Below are positions 1 through 4,378 of a stretch of DNA of 5,207 nucleotides, piece by piece (the stretch's first letter is position 1; each line of letters opens with the position of its first letter). Below the pieces are notes generated by a model. The model was not told the DNA's origin. It made no database searches and saw only the letters and a list, made by a program, of their open reading frames with translations. Both the position numbers and the translations under genes were made by a program. This stretch comes from Microcoleaceae cyanobacterium UBA11344 (GTDB lineage: Bacteria > Cyanobacteriota > Cyanobacteriia > Cyanobacteriales > Microcoleaceae), in NCBI GenBank assembly GCA_003483675.1, contig DMYK01000383.1, positions 1 through 5,207 of the forward strand. The letters are read 5' to 3'.

Positions 1-31
1 TTTCTAAAATAGGAACGGTAAAGTTACGATC

Positions 32-39
32 GCGATCGC
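32..39. repeat. HIP1 octamer palindrome
   Basis: A perfect GCGATCGC. This octamer is strongly over-represented in many cyanobacterial genomes, so it is useful here as a taxonomic marker. It lies just before the methyltransferase start codon. Confidence 0.9.
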
Positions 40-44
40 AGATT

Positions 45-707
45 ATGTTACTCCAAGGCAATCAGCGCACCAAGTTAGACGACACCGACGATACATTGTT
101 CTATGCCTCTCCTCGGTTTGTGACGCACGTAGACGAGGGATTCATTCAGCAATTAACCGACTTGTATCGGGAACGCCTGAAACCGAATACTCGGATTTTT
201 GATATGATGAGCAGTTGGGTTTCTCATCTACCCGAAGAGATGGAATTTGCCCAGGTTGAGGGACATGGATTGAATCAACAAGAGTTGGCAAAAAATCCTC
301 GGTTCAATCATTATTTTGTCCAGAATTTGAATGCAAATCCTAAGTTGCCCTTGCCGGATGCAGCATTTGACGCGGTTGTCAACTGTGTTTCAGTACAATA
401 TTTGCAGTATCCAGATGCCATATTTGCCGAGATTCATCGGATCTTGAAACCGGGTGGAGTAGCGATTTTTAGCTTTTCTAACCGGATGTTTTATCAAAAG
501 GCGATCGCGGCTTGGCGATCAGGAGCGGAGGGCGATCGGGTAGAATTAGTCAAGCGTTACTTTGATTCTGTCAAAGGAGCGAATATACCCGGATTTAGCA
601 AGCCGGAAGTAATGGCTAAGCAGTCTAGCTTACCGAGTTTTATGCAAATGCTGGGAATCGGAGGCGGCGATCCGTTTTATGCGGTAATTGCTTACCGCCA
701 AAGTTAG
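45..707 (+). CDS. Class I SAM-dependent methyltransferase (type 11-like), substrate unknown
   Basis: This 220-residue protein is likely a cytoplasmic SAM-dependent methyltransferase of unknown substrate. The motif I strand and loop lie at residues 51-63 (IFDMMSSWVSHLP), which replaces the usual glycine-rich DxGxGxG loop. The end of strand 2 is VEGHGLNQQEL (71-81), followed by the acidic QNLNAN (93-98), then PLPDAAFDAVVNCVSVQYL (102-120) for motif II/strand 4 and LKPGGVAIFSFSNR (134-147) for post-II. I recognise this as a bacterial family sharing the MSSWVSHLP and NLNA signatures; its function is not established to my knowledge. ATG 45 is the only usable start in the window, but the frame stays open to base 1 and there is no well-placed Shine-Dalgarno (an AGGAA at 11-15 is about 30 nt away), so a start beyond the window edge cannot be excluded. 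The family's conserved region (NQRTKLDDTDD) begins just after this ATG, which supports it. Confidence 0.88.
   Translation: MLLQGNQRTKLDDTDDTLFYASPRFVTHVDEGFIQQLTDLYRERLKPNTRIFDMMSSWVSHLPEEMEFAQVEGHGLNQQELAKNPRFNHYFVQNLNANPKLPLPDAAFDAVVNCVSVQYLQYPDAIFAEIHRILKPGGVAIFSFSNRMFYQKAIAAWRSGAEGDRVELVKRYFDSVKGANIPGFSKPEVMAKQSSLPSFMQMLGIGGGDPFYAVIAYRQS
501..508. repeat. HIP1 octamer palindrome
   Basis: Second perfect GCGATCGC, inside the methyltransferase gene, with two GGCGATC near matches within the next 40 bases. Confidence 0.9.
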
Positions 708-721
708 GATTTTTTGCAGTC

Positions 722-765
722 AGGACTTGAGGACTTTAAATGTACAATTAACATCCTCAAGTCTT
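722..765 (+). terminator. Possible stem-loop terminator after the methyltransferase gene
   Basis: A perfect 10-bp inverted repeat, GACTTGAGGA (724-733) with TCCTCAAGTC (754-763), extends outward by a G-T and an A-T pair. The 20-nt loop contains a weaker TTAA/TTAA pairing. It begins 15 nt after the stop codon. Only a short TTTA follows the stem, so efficiency as a Rho-independent terminator is uncertain. It could instead be a 3'-end stabiliser. Confidence 0.4.
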
Positions 766-774
766 TACTAACAC

Positions 775-803
775 TTGAATAAAAGCTCTTATGAGGTTAT
801 ACT
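775..803 (+). promoter_or_regulatory. Sigma-70-type promoter for the DUF433/DUF5615 pair
   Basis: The -35 is TTGAAT (775-780), 4/6 of consensus, and the -10 is TATACT (798-803), 5/6, with an ideal 17-nt spacer. Transcription would start near 810, leaving a leader of about 18 nt before ATG 828. The -10 lies inside an imperfect copy (797-817) of a segment in the downstream gene (853-874). Confidence 0.6.
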
Positions 804-874
804 AGATCCAACATTTGATTTTAAAATATGGAAAACAAACTTTTGCAGCGAATTACACTAGATCCGAACATCTG
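797..874 (+). repeat. Imperfect direct repeat spanning promoter and antitoxin 5' end
   Basis: Copy 1 at 797-817 (21 nt) aligns with copy 2 at 853-874 (22 nt) with 19 identical positions, two substitutions and one single-base gap. The shared core is ACTAGATCC followed by AACAT. Copy 1 covers the -10 box; copy 2 encodes the conserved LDPNIC part of the DUF433 protein. Chance, a partial duplication, or paired operator sites are all possible. Confidence 0.45.
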
Positions 875-1064
875 TCACGGAAAACCCTGTATTCGCGGCC
901 TCCGCTATCCTGTAGAGTTGATTCTTGAATTGCTCAGTTCTGGCATGAATGCAAAGGAAATTATAGATGACTATGACGATTTAGAACATGAGGATATTCT
1001 AGCTGCTTTGCTATTTGCAACGCGCCTGACTCAAGTTAAAAGCATATACCGAGTAGTACAATGA
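828..1064 (+). CDS. DUF433 antitoxin-type protein (VapB-like)
   Basis: This 78-residue protein matches the DUF433 family (PF04255), small helix-turn-helix-like proteins commonly found as the antitoxin partner of PIN-like toxins. Its signature is the N-terminal LDPNICHGKPCIRGLRYPV (residues 11-29), followed by ELLSSGMNAKEIIDDYDDLEHEDILAAL (34-61), the helical part typical of the family. Length is normal for a single-domain member. The presumed role is to bind and neutralise the protein encoded immediately downstream and perhaps to repress its own promoter. Start ATG 828 lies 25 nt after a good -10 box; no Shine-Dalgarno is visible in the A/T-rich leader. The stop TGA overlaps the next start (ATGA, 1061-1064), implying translational coupling. 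Family assignment is strong; antitoxin activity is inferred from the family and the arrangement. Confidence 0.92.
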   Translation: MENKLLQRITLDPNICHGKPCIRGLRYPVELILELLSSGMNAKEIIDDYDDLEHEDILAALLFATRLTQVKSIYRVVQ

Positions 1065-1414
1065 AGTTGTTGGTAGATGCACAATTACCGGTACGTCTGG
1101 CGCGCGTGCTGCAATCTACTGGTTGCGATACTATTCACACTAAAGATTTACCTCAGCGAAACGCAACGCCAGATTCAGAAATTAACTTGCTATCAATCCT
1201 AGAAAACAGGATTGTTGTTACAAAAGACCGAGATTTTTTCGATTCATTTACGATCTACCAGCAACCTTATAAGTTGTTGCTATTGACTACAGGCAATATC
1301 AATAATAACGAACTTATAGAGTTATTGATAAATAACTTGCCGCAGTTAGATGAACTGTTTCAGAAACATTCATTGATTGAGATGAATCGAGATACAATTG
1401 TAGTTCACCAGTAA
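1061..1414 (+). CDS. DUF5615 PIN-like toxin-type protein
   Basis: This 117-residue protein matches the DUF5615 PIN-like family (PF18480), related to the Mut7-C/PIN nuclease fold, and is the expected partner of the DUF433 protein. Candidate metal-binding acidic residues are D6 in MKLLVDAQLP, D38/E40 in TPDSEI and D56/D58 in VVTKDRDFFD (52-61); the LLLLTTGN strand (72-79) is also characteristic. Family members are predicted ribonucleases that act on RNA when the antitoxin is lost. All acidic positions look intact, so the gene appears functional. It starts within the stop of the preceding gene, with no convincing Shine-Dalgarno, so expression probably depends on coupling. The nuclease role is inference from the family; growth inhibition by this protein is not shown by the sequence. 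Confidence 0.92.
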   Translation: MKLLVDAQLPVRLARVLQSTGCDTIHTKDLPQRNATPDSEINLLSILENRIVVTKDRDFFDSFTIYQQPYKLLLLTTGNINNNELIELLINNLPQLDELFQKHSLIEMNRDTIVVHQ

Positions 1415-1439
1415 CTATCGAAAATCTCAAAACCTTTAT

Positions 1440-2150
1440 ATGAAACCCTACCAGCAAATACCCATTCTCGAATGCAGCGAACCTTTAGTCTCAATTACCT
1501 CCGAAAATTTTGCCTTAGAAAATCCGCATCCTTATCAAAAATTAGGCGCACCCTATCACAACAGCAAAGCTGATTCGCCTTACTATTTGCGTGAGGGAGT
1601 TAGAGATAGTTTGATGGTTGCTAAAACCCAGCTACAGCAAAATCATCCTCCTTGGAAAATTCTGATATTTGACGCTTACCGTCCGGTGGAAGTGCAGCAA
1701 TTTATGGTAGATTATACTTTTGCGGAAATTGCCCAAGCTCAAGGCTGCGAATTGCCGGTTTCAGAAGAAAAACGCCAAGTAATTTTAGAGAAAGTATATC
1801 AATTTTGGGCAGTGCCCAGCCTCGATCGCGCCACACCTCCTCCTCATAGCACAGGTGGTGCATTAGATGTAACTTTAGTCGATGAAAACCATCAAAAAAT
1901 TGATATGGGTTCTCCCATAGATGAAATATCAGAACGTTCTTATCCCGATTATTTTGCTAGCAGCAATGAGCCGCAAGAACAGCAATATCACCGTCACAGG
2001 CAAATCTTAAAAGATGTGATGATAGCTGCTGGTTTTCAGCAACATCCTCACGAGTGGTGGCATTTTTGCTTGGGGGATCAGATGTGGGCTTGGCTGACAA
2101 ATCAACAGCATGGCTGCGGTGCAGTTATCGCCCGGTACGGCCGCTATTAA
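1440..2150 (+). CDS. D-alanyl-D-alanine dipeptidase, VanX/DdpX type (peptidase M15D)
   Basis: This 236-residue protein is a zinc dipeptidase that hydrolyses D-Ala-D-Ala. The key motifs are present: FDAYRP (77-82) with the substrate-stabilising arginine R81, PPHSTGGALDVTL (134-146) giving zinc ligands H136 and D143, and HEWWHF (204-209) giving the catalytic E205 and third zinc ligand H208. The DMGSPIDE segment (155-162) is also typical. No signal peptide is visible, so a cytoplasmic site is likely. No vanH or vanA ligase is nearby; peptidoglycan turnover or recycling is therefore more likely than glycopeptide resistance. The gene starts 25 nt after the toxin-type gene, with no terminator or clear promoter between, so it may be cotranscribed. 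No good Shine-Dalgarno precedes ATG 1440; MKPYQQIPI is a plausible N-terminus for the family. Confidence 0.93.
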   Translation: MKPYQQIPILECSEPLVSITSENFALENPHPYQKLGAPYHNSKADSPYYLREGVRDSLMVAKTQLQQNHPPWKILIFDAYRPVEVQQFMVDYTFAEIAQAQGCELPVSEEKRQVILEKVYQFWAVPSLDRATPPPHSTGGALDVTLVDENHQKIDMGSPIDEISERSYPDYFASSNEPQEQQYHRHRQILKDVMIAAGFQQHPHEWWHFCLGDQMWAWLTNQQHGCGAVIARYGRY

Positions 2151-2251
2151 AAAGGTAGGCAATTAAATGTATGGTGGGCTATAAGCACTTTACACCTAAA
2201 TGCTAAAAGTTCGATCGCACAAATCATTTGTATCAGAAAACACTGCAACTA

Positions 2252-2280
2252 TTGCCAGCGGAGTAGTAGTGCTTTAAAAT
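2252..2280 (+). promoter_or_regulatory. Sigma-70-type promoter for the thymidylyltransferase gene
   Basis: TTGCCA (2252-2257) matches the -35 consensus at 5/6 and TAAAAT (2275-2280) matches the -10 consensus at 5/6, with a 17-nt spacer. Predicted start near 2287 gives a leader of roughly 65 nt, in which no riboswitch-like structure was recognised. The remaining part of the 203-nt intergenic interval (2151-2251) shows nothing clear. Confidence 0.55.
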
Positions 2281-2340
2281 TAACGAGAGCGAACAAGTGC
2301 AGGCAAATCGAGCCAGCACCGTACACCCTAAAGGATAACT

Positions 2341-2345
2341 GAGAG
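2341..2345 (+). promoter_or_regulatory. Ribosome binding site of the thymidylyltransferase gene
   Basis: GAGAG lies 8 nt before ATG 2354 and is the best placed Shine-Dalgarno-like element. A better-matching AAGGAT at 2331-2336 is 17 nt from the start, which is too distant for a normal site. Confidence 0.4.
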
Positions 2346-2353
2346 TTAACCGA

Positions 2354-3427
2354 ATGAAAGCATTAATCCTCTCTGGCGGCAAAGGAACACGTTTGCGTCC
2401 CCTCACCTATACAGGTGCTAAGCAGTTGGTGCCGGTGGCAAATAAGCCCATACTGTGGTACGGAATTGAAGGAATTGTGGCGGCAGGTATTACGGATATT
2501 GGGATTATTATTAGTCCTGAAACCGGGGAAGAGGTGAAGGTGAAAACCGGAAATGGCGATCGCTTTGGTGCAAAAATTACTTATATCTTGCAAAACGAAC
2601 CGGCGGGACTGGCTCACGCGGTGAAAATTGCTAGACCATTTTTGGGCGATTCTCCGTTTATTATGTATTTAGGAGATAACTTAATTCAGAATCAAATCGA
2701 TCCGTTTTTAGAGACTTTTAAAAAGCACCAGCTAGACGCTTTGATTCTGCTGCGGCCTGTTCCCAATCCTAGTGCTTTCGGGGTGGCAAAAGTAGATGAA
2801 AATGGGCGAGTTTTGCAACTTGTAGAAAAGCCACAAGTCCCGCCTTCTAATTTAGCACTGGTCGGGATTTACTTTTTTGCTCCTACGATTCACGAGGCGA
2901 TCGATCAAATTCAGCCTTCGCCCCGTGGCGAGCTCGAAATTACCGATGCTATTCAACAGTTGATCAATCAACAAAAAAAAGTAGAAGCCTGCAATTTAGA
3001 AGGTTGGTGGTTGGATACGGGGAAAAAAGACGATTTGCTGAGTGCCAACCAAATTATTCTAGATAGCTGTATCGTAGCTTCAACCGAATTAAAAGTAGAC
3101 GAGAAAAGTCAAATTATCGGGCGAGTGCAAATAGGCGAAGGAACTGAAGTAATTAATTCTACCGTTCGCGGGCCGGTGGTGATTGGGGAAAATTGCCACA
3201 TCGAAAATTGCTTTATCGGGCCTTACAGCAGTATTGCCGATCGAGTGACGATGATTGATGCTGATATCGAACACAGTGTAATATTGCAAGGGGCGAGAAT
3301 AGTTGGCATTCACCAGCGAATTGTTGACAGTGTAGTTGGGCAAAGAGCTAAAATTACTAAGGCTCCTCCGCGCCCTAAAGCTCTGCGGTTTATGATTGGC
3401 GATGACAGTCAAATAGAATTAGTTTAA
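2354..3427 (+). CDS. rfbA: Glucose-1-phosphate thymidylyltransferase, long form
   Basis: This enzyme joins glucose-1-phosphate and dTTP to give dTDP-glucose and pyrophosphate, the entry step to dTDP-rhamnose and other deoxysugars of surface polysaccharides. The N-terminal nucleotidyltransferase domain (about 1-235) has the signature loop LSGGKGTRLRPLT (6-18), KQLVPVANKP (23-32), the metal-binding YLGDN (105-109), VEKP (157-160), GELEITD (192-198) and GWWLDTG (217-223). Residues about 250-345 form a left-handed beta-helix of hexapeptide-like repeats (for example IIGRVQIGEGTEV, VVIGENCHIENCFIG). With 357 residues it is the long RmlA/StrD-type form rather than the roughly 290-residue short RmlA. 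It has its own promoter, and genes rmlB, rmlC and rmlD are not in the window. A downstream coiled-coil protein and glycosyltransferase point to a polysaccharide locus. The symbol is by family; nucleotide preference (dTTP) is inferred. Confidence 0.93.
   Translation: MKALILSGGKGTRLRPLTYTGAKQLVPVANKPILWYGIEGIVAAGITDIGIIISPETGEEVKVKTGNGDRFGAKITYILQNEPAGLAHAVKIARPFLGDSPFIMYLGDNLIQNQIDPFLETFKKHQLDALILLRPVPNPSAFGVAKVDENGRVLQLVEKPQVPPSNLALVGIYFFAPTIHEAIDQIQPSPRGELEITDAIQQLINQQKKVEACNLEGWWLDTGKKDDLLSANQIILDSCIVASTELKVDEKSQIIGRVQIGEGTEVINSTVRGPVVIGENCHIENCFIGPYSSIADRVTMIDADIEHSVILQGARIVGIHQRIVDSVVGQRAKITKAPPRPKALRFMIGDDSQIELV
2556..2563. repeat. HIP1 octamer palindrome
   Basis: Third perfect GCGATCGC, within the thymidylyltransferase gene (encoding GDR in the NGDRFG stretch). 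Confidence 0.9.
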
Positions 3428-3556
3428 ATAGGAAATGGAAGGGTAAGTTGTTTGGTATATTCAAGTAAGGTGCGCAATGGGCACCTACATGATTCAGGGT
3501 AAGGTGCGCAGTAAGGTGCGCAATGGGCACCTACATGATTCAGGGTAAGGTGCGCA

Positions 3557-3581
3557 GTAAGGTGCGCAATGCGCACCCTAC
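3557..3581 (+). repeat. Hairpin of array unit 3
   Basis: Seven G/C-rich pairs (GGTGCGC with GCGCACC) close an AAT loop; beyond an A-C mismatch, three more pairs (GTA with TAC) extend the stem. No T-tract follows, so a classical terminator is not supported. Confidence 0.7.
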
Positions 3582-3603
3582 ATGATTCAGGGTAAGGTGC
3601 GCA

Positions 3604-3628
3604 GTAAGGTGCGCAATGCGCACCCTAC
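3604..3628 (+). repeat. Hairpin of array unit 4
   Basis: Same stem as unit 3. It ends 22 nt before the AAGGAGG site of the next gene, so in a read-through transcript it would sit in that gene's leader. The following ATTATTTC is only weakly T-rich. Confidence 0.7.
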
Positions 3629-3650
3629 ATTATTTCACGAAGTTTAGAGA

Positions 3651-3657
3651 AAGGAGG
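3651..3657 (+). promoter_or_regulatory. Perfect Shine-Dalgarno fixing a TTG start
   Basis: AAGGAGG lies 7 nt before TTG 3665, ideal spacing and full complementarity to the 16S rRNA tail. It contrasts with the weak or missing sites of the other genes here and decides the non-ATG start. Confidence 0.85.
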
Positions 3658-3664
3658 CGAAAGA

Positions 3665-4192
3665 TTGCAGTACGAAGAAGTACCAACTCAACAGATAATA
3701 GATAAATTACGGCAAACTTTGGAGCCACGAATTGTGGCTGATTCGCCGCAGTCTGGGAGCAAAGATAGTACGATCGCCCTTGAGCAAGAAGACGAAGATA
3801 TCGCCTTGCTAAAAACTGGTTTTGATATTTATAATGTCCCAATTACCTCTTATCAAAGGCGGCTTGGTTCCGTAGTCATCGCAGTTAGAAAAATAGTCCG
3901 AAAATTGCTCAGACCGGTACTGGAACGACAAGTAATTTACAATTTTGCCAATACCCGCGTCGTTCAAACATTGAGCAACCAGTTGCAAAAATTGCAGGAG
4001 AATCAAAAAAAGCTAGATCAAAAACTGCAAGGGGAATTTAGTAATGGGTTTCTCGAAGTTAAAGCACAGCTTGAAACTCAGCAAAAAGCCCTAATAGCCC
4101 TTCAATCTGAAATAGAGCAAATTCAAGCAGTACAGCAGCAGCATAGTGCTATTTTAGCTCAAATTAACGCTCAGTTGCTCCATCGACAATAA
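3665..4192 (+). CDS. Unrecognised coiled-coil protein in polysaccharide locus
   Basis: I do not recognise this 175-residue protein with confidence. It starts at TTG (read as Met) behind a perfect AAGGAGG. Residues 1-45 are acidic and look disordered (QEDEDIALL at 41-49). Residues 50-97 form the most structured part: KTGFDIYNVPITSYQRRLG, then a basic amphipathic segment VVIAVRKIVRKLLRPVLERQ (70-89) and VIYNFANTRVV (90-100). From about 101 to 172 the sequence is Gln/Lys/Leu-rich with heptad-like spacing, a probable coiled coil. There is no signal peptide or clear membrane span; the basic segment might lie on a membrane surface. The central ITSYQRRLG...RPVLERQ...FN pattern reminds me of short regions attached to methyltransferases or glycosyltransferases in bacterial polysaccharide clusters; that is memory-based inference. 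Its place before a glycosyltransferase suggests a scaffolding or partner role in glycan assembly. Confidence 0.8.
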   Translation: MQYEEVPTQQIIDKLRQTLEPRIVADSPQSGSKDSTIALEQEDEDIALLKTGFDIYNVPITSYQRRLGSVVIAVRKIVRKLLRPVLERQVIYNFANTRVVQTLSNQLQKLQENQKKLDQKLQGEFSNGFLEVKAQLETQQKALIALQSEIEQIQAVQQQHSAILAQINAQLLHRQ

Positions 4193-4193
4193 T

Positions 4194-4283
4194 AGGACTT
4201 AGACATTTGGATATAATTCTGTCATTCTGAGTAAAACGAAGAATCTCAAAGTCTTGAAACACCACCCTTGAGTGCGTAAGTCG
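4194..4283. repeat. Possible degenerate dispersed repeat with inverted ends
   Basis: GACTTAGACA (4196-4205) and TGCGTAAGTC (4273-4282) are inverted copies matching at 8 of 10 positions. Between them, at 4221-4251, is a GTCATTCTGAG...CGAAGAATCT element with ATTCT (4224-4228) able to pair with AGAAT (4240-4244). AGGACTTACGCA-like and GTCATTCTGAGCGAA-like motifs recur in many bacterial and cyanobacterial spacers, as far as I recall. This could be a decayed small non-autonomous element; no target-site duplication was identified. Confidence 0.4.
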
Positions 4284-4342
4284 TGAATCAAAAATGACCC
4301 AAAGCAATTTAGTCACAAGCCCCCGAATTCATCTGCGAGATC

Positions 4343-4374
4343 AATCTAAAATCTAAAATCTAAAATCTAAAATC
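4343..4374. repeat. Heptamer tandem repeat AATCTAA, about 4.6 copies
   Basis: Perfect 7-nt repeats from 4343 to 4374, of the short tandem heptamer (STRR) kind known in cyanobacteria. TAA occurs at 4347, 4354, 4361 and 4368, so all three forward frames are closed. The array ends 4 nt before the glycosyltransferase ATG and occupies the place of its ribosome binding site. Confidence 0.92.
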
Positions 4375-4378
4375 CCCA

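Larger units (their letters stand above)
3465..3630. repeat. Tandem array of REP-like palindromes, 46/47-nt unit, about 3.6 copies
   Basis: Units begin at 3465, 3511, 3557 and 3604, the last one truncated at 3630. Each full unit has a palindromic part (GGTGCGC, 3-nt loop, G[C/G]GCACC), TACATGATTCAGG, and an extra half-site, so GTAAGGTGCGCA occurs seven times (3465, 3499, 3511, 3545, 3557, 3592, 3604). Units 1 and 2 carry GGGCACCTAC, which mismatches the stem; units 3 and 4 carry GCGCACCCTAC with a perfect inner stem. The palindrome resembles dispersed GTAGGGTGCG-type repeats common in cyanobacterial intergenic regions. It separates the thymidylyltransferase gene from the coiled-coil gene and could form hairpins at the mRNA end or leader. 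Confidence 0.92.

Noticed and set aside
791..805. Four-codon leader peptide frame (ATG to TAG) before the antitoxin gene
   Set aside because: It overlaps the -10 box and lies upstream of the predicted transcription start, so it would not be translated.
1440..2150. Vancomycin resistance determinant
   Set aside because: Only a VanX-type dipeptidase is present; no D-lactate ligase, dehydrogenase or two-component genes accompany it, and glycopeptide resistance is not implied by this gene alone.
2363..2617. Minus-strand reading frame in the thymidylyltransferase gene
   Set aside because: It is an antisense shadow of a conserved enzyme and its translation resembles no family.
3089..3412. Minus-strand reading frame of 107 codons
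   Set aside because: It lies opposite the beta-helix domain of the thymidylyltransferase and has no recognisable protein features.
3477..3548. Small reading frame of 23 codons starting at ATG inside the array
   Set aside because: It consists only of repeat sequence, has no Shine-Dalgarno, and the 46-nt period shifts frame in each unit.
3465..3630. CRISPR array
   Set aside because: The sequences between palindromes are themselves repeated, the units are contiguous and there are no unique spacers.
3630..4006. Two overlapping minus-strand frames opposite the coiled-coil gene
   Set aside because: The plus strand has a perfect Shine-Dalgarno and a coherent protein; the antisense frames have neither.
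4212..4217. Perfect TATAAT -10 box upstream of the glycosyltransferase
   Set aside because: No -35 at acceptable distance (TCGACA at 4183 leaves 23 nt) and no TG extension in the right place, so promoter function is not supported.
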